64,000 nucleotides of DNA from Owenia fusiformis (taxonomy: Eukaryota; Annelida; Polychaeta; Sabellida; Oweniidae). Position numbers and translations under genes: made by a program. Shown piece after piece: positions 1 to 11,042 of this stretch (the stretch's first letter is position 1; each line of letters starts with the position of its first letter). The notes beneath the pieces were generated by a model. It had not been told where the DNA came from. It saw only the letters and a list, made by a program, of their open reading frames with translations, and made no database searches. The stretch covers positions 23,913,740-23,977,739 of the forward strand of contig CAIIXF020000010.1 in NCBI GenBank assembly GCA_903813345.2, written 5' to 3'.

Positions 1-377
1 AGGGTCTTATAATGTTCAGGTATTCAGATGTTGTTAGAAATTCTCATTGCCAGTTTCTATTATGTAAGTATACATGTAATTAAAAAAGTGAAACTAAGAC
101 ATGTGGGAACATTAAAATGTTTTCTGGTCAAGCTTTACAAATACAAATAATAAGTCAATGCTTAGTATTTGATTTAATTCCCTGAACTTTTTTTAAATTA
201 TAGCAAAATTTTTCCCAGTCAGCAAAACAAAATTCCTAAGAAAAATCTTGGGACAATCTCCAGAACAATTTAGAAAACACTGTCCTTCTGGCACAATCTA
301 GAAAACAATGTCCCAAACCTAAAAAACAATAATGAGTACAATCTAGATAATACGAACATAAAAAACTACATGGAGAT

Positions 378-1103
378 TGTACAATCATTTGCACAACCTA
401 CATTGTGCAATCATTTGCACAACCTTGGCTGTATAATCATTTACACAACCTAGACTGCACAATTATTTGCACAACCTTGGCTGTATAATCATTTACACAA
501 CCTAGACTGCACAATCATTTGCACAACCTAGACTACACAATCATTTGCACAACCTAGACTGCATAATCATTTACACAACCTAGACTGCACAATCATTTGC
601 ACAACCTAGACTACACAATCATTTGCACAACTTAGACTGCACAATCATTTGCACAACCTAGACTGCATAATCATTTGCACAACCTAGACTGCACAATCAT
701 TTGCACAACCAAGACTGCATAATCATTTGCACAACCTAGACTGCACAATCATCTGCACAACCTAGACTGCACAATCATTTGCACAACTTAGACTGCACAA
801 TCATTTGCACAACCTAGACTGCATAATCATTTGCACAACCTAGACTGCACAATCATTTGCACAACCAAGACTGCATAATCATTTGCACAACCTAGACTGC
901 ACAATCATTTGCACAACCAAGACTGCATAATCATTTGCACAACCTAGACTGCATAATCATTTGCACAACCAAGACTGCATAATCATTTGCACAACCTAGA
1001 CTGCACAATCATATGCACAACCTAGACTGCACAATCATTTGCACAACCAAGACTGCATAATCATTTGCACAACCTAGACTGCACAATCATTTGCACAACC
1101 AAG
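378..1103. repeat. 26-bp satellite, about 28 copies
   Basis: Head-to-tail units of the type TGCACAATCATTTGCACAAC plus CTAGAC. Variants alternate between 'cctagac' and 'ccaagac' and between 'gcacaat' and 'gcataat'. The first few units (378-520) are the most diverged. Each unit carries two GCACAA words. The array sits just downstream of the last visible exon in gene orientation, so it is either intronic or 3' flanking. Confidence 0.95.
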
Positions 1104-1580
1104 AGAGCACAACTATTGGTGCTATCCAGCAAAGACATTTCTTGTCACAATCTAGAGGAAGAAAGATGGCGCCACACAACTAACCTATCAGAGCAACCTA
1201 ACAGGGCAACTTTCACATACATTTTGAATCTGAAAGAAATGAGACAACACAATTAAAAAACACAACTAAATACTGACTACCCTAAACATGGATACTATAT
1301 GTAACACATTAGCCATCATAAAACAAGGTGCAATACATGTATGTGTTTCTCATTTAAAATCAATAGATTTGAATTGGTCTTTCAATAATGGCTAATCAGT
1401 GTGACATACATTATGAACATCCTATTATATATGTGGCATCATTTCAGCAACAACTTTCCTCATTTATTTAGTATTTTTAGCAACATGATATTTTTAATGG
1501 CACACAACTCCAAAGTTCTATGTTTTACATGCGCCTCCTTGGCATTAACAAAGGAATTCTCAGTGGTATTTAAAGAGCCA

Positions 1581-1755
1581 GGCCCATAGCCTGGGGGTGA
1601 GGTTGGGGGGTTTCAAGGCAAATTTTTTTCAAAATCATGCAGATTTTCACCATTCTGAGCACTTTTCAAGTGATTTTGGCCAAAGTTGTCCAAAGTGAAT
1701 CTCCCTGGAAATTTTGAAAAAGTGAACCCCTCTTGGCAAATCCTGGCTACAGGCC
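1581..1755. mobile_element. Short TIR element, copy 1
   Basis: It starts GGCCCATAGCC and ends GGCTACAGGCC, an imperfect inverted pair. Between them is a G-rich stretch followed by 'tttcaaaatcatgcag' and 'caccattctgagcactttt'. Related copies lie at 3531-3704 and 25609-25760. No coding capacity is likely. Confidence 0.7.
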
Positions 1756-1943
1756 TGACAGCCATCATGTTTTGAAACATCAGTAAATAAATAGAGATGA
1801 GTTGATGCAAAAATGAGCCTTCATGTGATGTTAAACATTTAATAAATACAACATCATGCCTAGTTGAACTGAACCATAATGAGATATCCCTGAAAACATC
1901 CCATGTTCCAACTCAGCTAGGCATCAATAAGAAATAATTTAAC

Positions 1944-3083
1944 CTTTGGCTATTAGTTGAATCCCCTGGGTACTGTTTATCAGATCTGCTCCCTTGGGTT
2001 TGTTCACTTTCCATGGAGTCTTGATAATCCAAAGGCTCCTTGTAACGATCACGATTTTGGTTACTATTGTAATTTTTATCACTGTAATCATCCATATTGG
2101 GATCATATAAATCCTTACTGTTTCTACTTGAATATTCATCTTTGTCATATATATTTTGGTCATAATCTCTATTAGGGTTTATATAATCGTCATAGAGATC
2201 ATGGTCTTGGAGTGAATCCTGCCTATAATGTGATTTGTTATGACTGTATTCATCTTGCATATTGGAACCCTCTATAAGTGAAGACCTCGAGAATGGAGTA
2301 TTATCTGAAGGATAGATGGCATTGCGATCCATAGTTGGAGTTGGAATATAATCCTCACGTGTACTTGGCTGACTCAAACGATCCTCACTACGTGCGCCAT
2401 ATGAGGAACCATTGTCTAACTCTCTGTCAGTCTCAGATCTTAAATCATCTATAGGGTTGGTCAAATATGACCCTACACCCCGTTTTTTCTTTGATCTAGC
2501 GAGTGGAAACATGCTATCATTATTTGGTGTAGAAGGGGAATCTGACATATAGGGATCACGTTTTTTCTTCATTAGATAAAATGGATCTTTGCTGTCACGC
2601 AATGGAGTCATTGGGGAGTCAACATTTGACTCAAGTCCACGGTCCCTCGAACTTGCAATACTATCCCCGCTACTTTTGGGAGGTATGCTTTCCTCTTCAA
2701 ATGAAGAGTTCCTAACTGCTGGGACACGTGGTAATTGGCGTCGCCTTCGACCTTTTGTTGAGTTTTTTGCATCCTTTTTACTAGCTCTACCATCACTAAA
2801 GAGTTCATTCTTGCTGCCACGGATACTATTGGTTCCTGATATTGTACTGATGCTGGCAGTCTCAATGGGAAGATCATTTACTATTCTCCAGTCCTCTTCA
2901 TCTAAACTACCAATCCCATAAAATCCCTTCTTCTTACGCTGCTTAGTTGCAGTACTTGCAATTGTTGATGATGTATCGCTCTGAGGAACAACATTCTCTT
3001 TTTGTTTATTTGAACGTCTTCGGCCAGATCTTTTGTGTCCTGAGTCATGGCGACTGGAACTACTTAATAACTCAGAAGAGTGA
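1944..3083 (-). CDS. Large exon of a disordered scaffold-like protein (RIM-like candidate), most downstream exon in window
   Basis: This open exon of 1140 nt encodes about 380 residues. It starts after a TATTTTAG acceptor and in the same phase-2 frame as the exons upstream. The protein is low in hydrophobics. Its first half is Ser/Lys/Arg-rich, with KQRKKKGFYGIG at about residues 48-59, EEDWRIVNDLP near 63-73 and the basic motif RRRRQLPRVP at about 113-122. Its second half is a run of Asp/Tyr/Asn/Arg (for example DDYINPNRDYDQN). No folded domain is visible. The end is uncertain. A donor-like CAAAG|GTTAAA at 1944 would keep the phase-2 pattern of the gene and send it past the left edge of the window. 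Otherwise the frame stops at 1913-1915 after the residues NYFLLMPS. A basic RQLPxxP stretch is what I recall from the RIM linker between C2A and C2B, which would place C2B further left. That identification is inference. Confidence 0.75.
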
Positions 3084-3530
3084 CTAAAATAAATACACTT
3101 CTATCATTTAGTTACTGAGAAAGGTTGATAAAAGAAAACAATATTTTATGGTTTTTAAAAATGGAATATGGTATTGTTAATTTATATGTTAATTCACTAT
3201 GTTATTTTAGAATTTCACAAAATGTTATTCACAAAACTCATAAATGAATTGCAATGCAATATTAAAAAATACATGCACATTGTTGTTTAGTTATTTTAAG
3301 TAACTCATTATGCTTATATTTCATTATTATTATTTTGTTGATATTAAATAACAAACATTAAATGGTAAAATTGCAAATTATGCTGCAGAATATGATGTCA
3401 CCTGTCTATATGCATACAATGTTTATATGACATCATTATACTATATGCAATTGCAAATGTCATCTATTGCTAACCCATCATCTTACAAGCATGCAATGTT
3501 TATATGACATCACTATATTACATGTACAGT

Positions 3531-3704
3531 GCTGTAGCCAGGGGGGGGGGGGGGGGGGTGATGGGCTTGATGCACCCTCCCCTGGTCAAATATTCTTTCA
3601 AAATCATGCAATTTTTCACCATTCTGAGCACTTTTGACCAAGTGTCAAAATTGTCAAAAGTAAACCCACCCTAGAATACTTTTTAAAAATCTGGCTACAG
3701 GCCT
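3531..3704. mobile_element. Short TIR element, copy 2, with an 18-bp poly-G run
   Basis: Same family as 1581-1755: it starts GCTGTAGCCAGG and ends CTGGCTACAGGCC. The internal G run (3541-3558) is unbroken and may be length-variable or a G-quadruplex former. It is intronic to the minus-strand gene. Confidence 0.7.
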
Positions 3705-4691
3705 GCATGTACATGTATATGCAAATGTCATCTAGTGCTAACCCATTATCTTACAAGCATGCAAGGTTTTCTTATGAAGCTAACATAGGATAATTGAAGC
3801 TCAAACATTTGTTCACAAACTTGTTATTATAATTACAAATACTTTGTTACTTGCTTATTAAGGCTTTAGAGCAAGCTATAGTATATGAAAGAATTCTCAT
3901 TACATACATGAGGGGTTTCAAATAAACCTGTGTAATGGAGTATACCTATGTATTGTAAATACAGAACCATGACTACAGGTTGGGATGCTAATACAAGAAT
4001 TGTTTGTGCGGGTCTTTTTCATATAATGCTGTATTTATGACAACCTTAAATATAGGATCAAAATACATTTCAACTAACCCAGCCCAAGGGATACTGTTTA
4101 ATTCATATTATAGAAGAATACAAGGAAGAATATTTGATAAACCACTAACTCATGAAATATTAATCCATGGAATGTGTGGTATGGACTTATTGCTTCACAA
4201 CATTCTCATCATTGTCTGTGCATGTGCATGGAAGCAGCAGCGTGCTACAAAGCAGAATAGTAACTCAAAATTATTGCAACATTTCAGTTAAATAATATTA
4301 AATCCAATGAAGTCATACTCTACAAATGATACACAGATAACTGTTCATCTAAAAATAAATAGACCAAACAAACAACTGAAACAAAACTACCAAAACTAAA
4401 TCAACAGTCCTAAACTGAAACAAAAGGGCTTAATTATAAAGCCATACTGAATAGCCACCAAAAGCAATAGATGGAGAAACTGCAAAAACATAATAATAAA
4501 ATCATATCTTTAAATCACATTGAACTGCAAAGAAATAATAATTCTTGAGGCAGTGAAGGTATTGCATGCAATGCAGCATAGTGTTCAAGTACAACAAAGC
4601 TACGGCTATATCTACTGCTGTATCCTAGTCTACACACAAAGATGCCACACAATAAAATGTACATGCTCATGTGTAACTAAATGACAAGCAC
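3705..4691. other. Intron sequence, no feature seen
   Basis: AT-rich sequence between two exons. A short degenerate repeat of 'gcaaatgtcatctattgctaa' type occurs at 3450-3480 and again near 3720-3745. Open frames here look like chance. Confidence 0.5.
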
Positions 4692-5063
4692 CTTTGTTGA
4701 CTCCTGTAACTATTATCAACGTAATCTTTGTATTCTTCTCGACTATATTCCTCACGTGGTGACTGCCTCCCACTGCGATCCATTCTGACCTGATCGACCC
4801 TTGTGTCACGATATTCTGGTTCTCGTGGTGATCTATCCCTATAGGGACCCCTATTGGTGGAATCAGAATCTGGGTATTCGTCTGGTTCCCTGTAGCGCTC
4901 TTGGTCTCTGTAGTCATTATATTCAAAGGACTCAGTGTGTTTGCTCTCACGAGGGTATCTAGTGTCAAATTCAAGTGAATCTTGACGATCTCCATAGCTG
5001 TCAAAAGATCCGCGACGTTCATACTCCCCATAAGACCTACGCATGTAATGATCTTCTTCCGGA
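4692..5063 (-). CDS. Symmetric cassette-type exon (372 nt), Arg/Tyr/Asp/Glu-rich
   Basis: The acceptor is ATTTTAG|T and the donor AG|GTGCTT. The exon contributes 1 + 371 nt, so it starts and ends in phase 2 and could be skipped without a frame change. The first codon, joined to the preceding AG, is Ser, giving SPEEDHYMRRSYGEYERR. The exon has repeated RD, REY and YRD words (for example REEYSREEYKDY) and ends in SYRSQQ. This composition suggests a disordered, charged linker. It lies 1.6 kb upstream of the last visible exon and 2.1 kb downstream of the 129-nt exon. The donor begins GTGC, not GTAAG or GTGAG, which suggests a weak, regulated site. Function is not recognisable from this exon alone. 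Confidence 0.8.
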
Positions 5064-5240
5064 CTAAAATAAAAAATCAAAATAATTAAATAACAATGAC
5101 TAAAAATGAAAAAAAAACATTAAACCTTGGAATACTGAAAAATAATTATCTTAACTCAGGCATTTCAGTTATAAATTTTTATGAAAAAAATATACATTAA
5201 TTATTTCACCAAATAATGTATAATGAAATAATATAGACTG

Positions 5241-5891
5241 AGGGGAGGCACCAAAAGTTCGATGTCGGATCGGAAACGAAATAAATCTAGTTTTGACTCT
5301 GAAACCCCCCCCCTCCACCCAAAAACTACATACCATGAAAGTTGATCGCTGACTTCCGGTTTGAGAATTTGAAAAGTTATTGCTAAATACGATCTAGTTT
5401 TTGTTAATTCCTATCATAATTTGCAACTTTTAACAACTATTGATAGAATAGAATCCATTGGAATGATCTTGACGAAGAAAGCATCAGGTAAAATCTTTAT
5501 TTTTAAACCATTCCAAGGCATTCTGAGTCGAAATTGCCAAAAGTTTGAAATGTTGAAATTTGTCGGATAGCAAACTGAAATGGGTTTGAACCCCCTCCCC
5601 CTAACTAGATTTATTTACAAAGTTGTTGATTTTCTTTCTCAGAGATATTTATTTTTCTTTTTGACGTTTCGTAGGATGTCCATCCTACTTCTTCAGAAAT
5701 AAAATTATATTTGAATCAAACTGAAATAATTAATTATTACATAACAATGAGACAAATAGCAACCGTTACTATAAAATAAATATCTCTGAGAAAGAAAATC
5801 AACAACTTTGTACATTACTACCAGAGAGATGAAAATTCATAGTAGATTTATTTAGTTTTGTATCCGACATCGAACTTTTGATGCCTCCCCT
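5241..5891. mobile_element. TIR element (about 650 bp) carrying a nested foldback
   Basis: The ends AGGGGAGGCACCAAAAGTTC and its inverted partner (about 5842-5891) match over roughly 45 bp. The interior has no intact gene. A second, foldback element is inserted at 5617-5811, next to the right end. It lies in the intron between the 372-nt and 129-nt exons. Confidence 0.75.
5617..5811. mobile_element. Foldback element, long form
   Basis: The arms ACAAAGTTGTTGATTTTCTT and its complement enclose a loop with GACGTTTCGTAGGATG followed by CATCCTACTTCTTC. A GACGTTTCG-plus-hairpin motif is known at the ends of some retroelements such as Penelope-like elements, so this may be a terminal fragment. That is inference. 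The same flank (TACATTACTACCAGAGAGATG) follows both copies in the window. Confidence 0.7.
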
Positions 5892-7189
5892 TATAATACT
5901 ATTGTACACTTGACAGATATAAGTCCACATGAATTTGCAGGAAACGCTAATGCAATGAGAGGAGCAATGTTCGAAAATGATTCAATGATCCTATACTAAT
6001 AGACAACGCCAATCATGCAAATAAGGAACTTAGTTCTTTGAACATATCTTAATAGCTACCTTAACAGAATTTTGTTTTTTGAAAAATGTACCCAAATCTC
6101 AAAATAATATACACAGCAGTTTTTCTGCAATAATACAATAAATTGTAATGCTGCAGGTTCTCGAAGATTATGAGTGAAATTTATGAATTCAAAAATCATG
6201 ATTTTAGGAATGACAGGAGCTCATAGCTGCCATCTATTGATATTCTGAACCGTTCACAACTAAATATGTAAAATGATGTATTTATTCTAACTTGCATATT
6301 CTGTATCATTAGGCACAGTGTATCATGTTATATTTCTAAAAGGAAATGCCCCTGACATAGCCAGCCCTGACATAGCCGGCCCTATAGCCAGGATCTAAAA
6401 AGTGAGGCAAAATTAGGCTAAAAGAGATGTCATTCTAACAATTGACTTCACCACCATACTTAGAGGTAAACCTGCCTCATATCAAACTTTGCCCACGTTA
6501 TTCCTTTATTCTTATTTCAATGACCCCCTCCACTGTGCCAAAATGATGCTAACTGATGACATCACAATACTGTAAAGAAAGTGGCATCTAACTGAACCTA
6601 AAAGAACTATGACATGTATTATAAAAATAAAGAAGCTGAAATAGAGTTGTAAATAATCAAAAAATAATAACATTATTTATACTAAATTGTGATCCAATTT
6701 GTGATTTTAGTAAAGAATGGTTTCTAAAATATGATAATGCATTAATTTTGTTAATACAGTCATGCATGTCCTATGGGAGGGATACTGGATTGTAATGGTA
6801 AATGAAACATGTGTCACAAAACTACAAAAACTGAAATCACAAATGGATGCTTAATTATGACAATAGAGGTGGTGGTATTACCATATAGGCAAGCTGAAAG
6901 TTTCAAAATTAAATTAGAATAACATTTTAAAGGATAAGAAAAAACTAATATCACTGTAAAGTTTGCCATTTTACGATTGGTCAAAGGATAAAGAAAATAC
7001 ATGTAATGACTTTTTATTTTCAATCGTCTATTTTGCACCTTTCAAAACCATCAAAAATTGATAAGAGAATATATGATATCCCAACCTCTTTTGTCCTTGC
7101 CTCAAATTAATGACAAAATATCAAGGGAACATATTGATGCCTATGCATAGTATGCAGCATGGATAGGAAACAATGTAAGGTGGCAGCAC

Positions 7190-7318
7190 CTGAGTTGAGT
7201 GGGCGAGTAGTCTGGGTTGAGATCAATGGGATTCATGTGTGTCTCGAAAGCATCCTCTACTCCAAGGATAGATGGCACTGAACCTCTACGGGAATAATCT
7301 GGATCGCTTGGTTCCGGG
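7190..7318 (-). CDS. Symmetric exon (129 nt) of the same gene
   Basis: The acceptor is TATGGCAG|C and the donor AG|GTGCTG. The phase is 2 at both ends. It encodes SPEPSDPDYSRRGSVPSI followed by LGVEDAFETHMNPIDLNPDY and SPTQL. This is the least repetitive exon of the set. The LGVEDAFETHMNP stretch looks like a conserved short linear motif rather than random disorder. The RRGSVP part resembles a basophilic kinase site (R-R-x-S type), which is inference. It lies 186 bp downstream of the 66-nt exon, the shortest intron in the gene. Confidence 0.8.
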
Positions 7319-7504
7319 CTGCCATAGAAGAAAAAGCATTAAAACCAAGCCTTACATTTAACCAAAATCTGATAAACATCTTTGCAATTGATCTGATATA
7401 TTAATGTTCTTAAATCAGAATTTCTGTACTGCAATGTACAAACTTTGACAATTAATGTTTAATTTGAGATAAATGTGTGCATTAAAGTAAAGATGGCGCT
7501 GCAC

Positions 7505-7570
7505 CTTATTTCCTGTGCGGAGAAATAGTTAGCTGGAGTGTAGTAGTCCTGTGAGGTCTGCTGACTCTGA
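7505..7570 (-). CDS. Short symmetric exon (66 nt), Gln/Ser/Tyr-rich
   Basis: The acceptor is GCTCTAG|T and the donor AG|GTGCAG. The phase is 2 at both ends. The peptide is SQSQQTSQDYYTPANYFS AQEI with no break. Assignment rests on the frame, the acceptor, the Ser junction codon and its place between two similar exons. The donor is poor, so optional inclusion is likely. A short intron (7319-7504) separates it from the next exon. Confidence 0.65.
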
Positions 7571-7879
7571 CTAGAGCTTAAAATAATAAATACAGAACAT
7601 TATTTTCAGGTGGGCAAAGGGAGTTATAGGCTAGAGGGAGTACAGGATTTGACCCTTTAACCCAAAATTATTGAAAAATCATCAAGTTCTCATAATTTTT
7701 TGTGATAGTTTCGAGAATTGGTAGCTATGTGGTTAACTAAATTGAACACAAATTTGTCTTAAGTCAGCCATAAAAAAATTCTGAAAAAATATATATTGTC
7801 TATTTAATGGTCATCTTTTGAATGGTAACATTTTATTTGAAAAATACACAACTACTTTTTTATATATTGTTTCAAGAAA

Positions 7880-8020
7880 ACTCATTCGACAATTATTTTG
7901 TTCTGAGTACCATATGTTTGGAAAAAAATGAAACATCTTTCAGAACCACGTTGGAACAAACTGACATATACACAATGTTTTTAGGTCTCTCAATTTTGTA
8001 ATTACACAAATAGTTCACTC
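7880..8020. repeat. Copy of a dispersed repeat shared with 54290-54540
   Basis: The stretch with 'gaaacatctttcagaacc' and 'taggtctctcaattttgtaa' matches, with substitutions, sequence at 54290-54540 in the inverse orientation. The latter lies in a 2.3-kb TIR element, so this may be a diverged fragment of the same family. The rest of 7640-8600 is AT-rich with no other clear signal. Confidence 0.5.
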
Positions 8021-8879
8021 AAAGAACTATCTTGTTAATGAAATAAAAGGTATACTTTAATTTTATCTATTTAGGGGGTATTTGTGTTTATTTTGTTATA
8101 CTACTAAAAAACAAAAATTGTTTACTAAAACAATTATATAAAATATAATAAATAATAATAAATAATTTTTACTTTAATTGTTGTCAATGGTCATCGATGA
8201 CCATTATATAAAGGATGTGTTGTGTTGAATGTTGAATTTAGTTCACCAATACTTTCTTAACATTTATGGAAATTTTCTCTTCCCCATTAAAAAACCTTGA
8301 AAAAACATTTTATCCACTCATCAATCATATCCTTTCTCAAAAAGAGACCTATTCATGATTTTTCAAATATTTTATGTTCTGGTCTTCAAAATCCTTTTTT
8401 CGCTATTAAATTCTTTGGCCAAAATTCTCAGGGAAAGCAATCTATAAAGGAAAATTATTTAAAAAAAGATTTTGTACCCTGTTCCAATTCAGAGCTAATT
8501 TATAAAAATCATATATATTTTATTAGATCTTACAATCCAAAATGCTAGATAAACATTTGTACAATATAATGTAATATCTTTTTCTCTCAAAAACATGTGC
8601 ATAAAGGTAAATGAATGTTCAATGCTTTAAGAAACCACACTTTTGATGACTTGCCTAAGAAATTTATTAAGTTCATTCAAAGACAATATTATATGGACAT
8701 CTATATCACTTTATACATGCATGTACATACATGTATCATGAAAACAGATAAAAACATCAAAGGTATTAAATAAAAATTGCTGCACTTTAAACAATAGCAT
8801 CAGACAAACGATTAAATCAATATTCAAGCGATAGACCATAGAAATAAATTTGGCAAACTGTCAGAAACAACATTTAGGC

Positions 8880-9012
8880 ACAAAGTTGTTGATTTTCTTT
8901 CTCAGAGATATTTCTTTTTCTTTTTGACGTTTCGTAGGATGCCCAAAAAGAAAAACGTAGAAACGTCAAAAAGAAAAATAAATATCTCTGAGAAAGAAAA
9001 TCAACAACTTTG
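8880..9012. mobile_element. Foldback element, short form
   Basis: Same arms as 5617-5811 but with most of the loop missing, so the two arms (about 60 bp each, nearly perfect complements) almost touch. It would extrude as a hairpin. It is followed by the same TACATTACTACCAGAGAGATG flank. Confidence 0.8.
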
Positions 9013-9189
9013 TACATTACTACCAGAGAGATGAACATTCATAGAAACATTTAGGCAGAAAGTTTAAAGGCATACACAGGTGACAACTATCAGCACAAAT
9101 CAAAAGATTTGAGACATGCAAATGAAAAGAGAAAGCATGCTAATATAGCTCTACCTGTTCGAGAACAACTTCTACCACAATGACCTAAA

Positions 9190-9319
9190 ACAATGTCTGT
9201 GGTTCCACTCTATTGCTCTGTAATATTTGAATACAATGTCTGTGGTTCCACTCTATTGCTCTGTAATATTTGAATACAATGTCTGTGGTTCCACTCTATT
9301 GCTCTGTAATATTTGAATG
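9190..9319. repeat. 43-bp tandem repeat, three copies
   Basis: Units based on CAATGTCTGTGGTTCCACTC are nearly identical, so the duplication is recent. It lies 300 bp downstream (in gene sense) of the 138-nt exon. Confidence 0.9.
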
Positions 9320-9623
9320 AAGTGTCCGATTCTATAACATTTCTATTCAATTGTTGACAACACACCTGTTGACTTTACTCATTGAATATTCATTTCTTTT
9401 CGACTTTATTTTGTATTTCAAACATGGCTATTTTAAGTAAAATTAGATTGAATAAAGACAGTACATATAAGAAGGATGTGAGCATTTTCAAATCAACTTG
9501 CCACACAAGGACAGTAGCATACTCCTTAAAAGTCAAAAATAAAAGGGTCAATGCAATACCACATGGTACATTCAAGGGTCACAAATGCACAGCGAAACAA
9601 CTATAGCATGCTTAGAGTAGCAC

Positions 9624-9761
9624 CTTAGTCTGTCGGTAGGAGGATAATCATCACTATGGCGATCATAAATATCAGGATCATCTTCTCCATAGTAATCGTT
9701 ATAACGATAGTCGTCATGATAATGGGTCCCATGTCTGTTGTCTGGTTGATTATAAACAGGA
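9624..9761 (-). CDS. Symmetric exon (138 nt), Asp/Tyr/His-rich
   Basis: The acceptor is TTTTTGTAG|T and the donor AG|GTGCTA. The phase is 2 at both ends. It encodes SPVYNQPDNRHGTHYHDDYR, then YNDYYGEDDPDIYDRHSDDY and PPTDRL. The many Asp-Tyr pairs match the other exons of this gene. The predicted peptide is acidic and disordered, and no domain is seen. Confidence 0.75.
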
Positions 9762-10988
9762 CTACAAAAACAAAATTTAAAATAAATGTTCACCAAAATT
9801 ATGAATGAAGATTCTGCCACCAGCTTTGTCTTTCAGTTAAGAACAACTACACAGGTATCAATACTACAACATACAGCAAATTTTTGGTGGCATCATGAGC
9901 AAGGCACCTCAGTCTTATATATTTATAGACACTTGCATTATCTATGATACCATGAACAAACTCATGGTATGATCGGGTCTGGATGATGGCACCCATGAAC
10001 AACATATAAGAAATTAAAATTAACTTCCACCATGATTGTGTTTAAGTACACAAAGAGTAGAACCTGATGTAGTTACACAAAGAGATTAACAGATGGTATA
10101 ACATAACATATATTTATGAACCCAAACCACATTAACTTAATTATTGAGTAATATCATCCTAGATGTCAATTAAGTGTTAGAATTGTTAAAGTGAGCAGAA
10201 ATAGAAAACAATCTAGGGCCAGTTGTTTAAGGAATTTCTTTGTTGACTTTAATACAGATGTTCAAACAAGGTTCAATATTTGGGAAATTTTCATCTGAAA
10301 ATATTATAATGATTGATTCAGAGTAGGCCCCATAACAGATGTAAAATATTACCATAATGCCACTAAATATGCTAAATATGAATTAGTTGATTGCTCAGTC
10401 TCAAAAGCAAAGGAGGAATTACCCAGCATCATTTGAAGACTTTTAAAAAATATTATCATAATCCACTGGTGTGTTCATCTGAAACATTTTCATTTATGAG
10501 CCAAACAATTAATTACATTAGCAACAAATACATATAATATCAGTTTCAACTTCATCAAACTCAAGGTTATATACAAATTAGCCCGAATCCATCCAAGAGC
10601 ACCTCTACTGTATCATTATACAGTGCTTTTAGATCTTAAAAAGAGTGATTAGAGTGAACAAATTAGGCAGAAAAATACTCAGTGGTCTACTTCTTTAGAA
10701 TACAATTGCCAAATATGGTCTGATGCTCCATGAATCGACTGCCCTTTTATGAATCATTTTAAACTTTTGCGAAAAGTGAAAAAGTGATGAGACTGAAAAG
10801 ATGAAAAATGTTGGCAATGAAAATGAAGAAAGAAACTTTTGAAAAAGAAAGGTCAACAAAAAAGGGATATTTTAATTCTAATTGATGGATACAACTGATT
10901 CACATTTTTCCCACAGAAGCTTTAAATTCCTGCCACCATTACTGGCCCTAGCTTGTATTTGGATTAACACCTTTAGTCATACACATAC
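9762..10988. other. Intron sequence, no feature seen
   Basis: AT-rich intron between the 138-nt and 54-nt exons. I found no repeats or convincing exons. Confidence 0.5.
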
Positions 10989-11042
10989 CTGAATTCTTGG
11001 GGTTGCTTCTGGGGAGGGGGTGCAGTGCTGTAGTCACTGGGA
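10989..11042 (-). CDS. Micro-exon (54 nt), Pro/Gln-rich
   Basis: The acceptor is CAATTTCAG|T and the donor AG|GTATGT, the best donor among the downstream exons. The phase is 2 at both ends. It encodes SPSDYSTAPPPQKQPQEF. The SPxDY opening matches the other exons of the set, and the PPPQKQPQ part could be an SH3-type or profilin-type ligand, though that is only a guess. At 18 codons it is a classical size for a neural micro-exon. Confidence 0.7.

Noticed and set aside
378-1103. CRISPR-like array
   Set aside because: Units are contiguous with no unique spacers; this is a eukaryotic minisatellite.
1613-1810. Minus-strand frame resembling the one at 25548-25775
   Set aside because: The resemblance comes from the shared short TIR element, not from a protein family.
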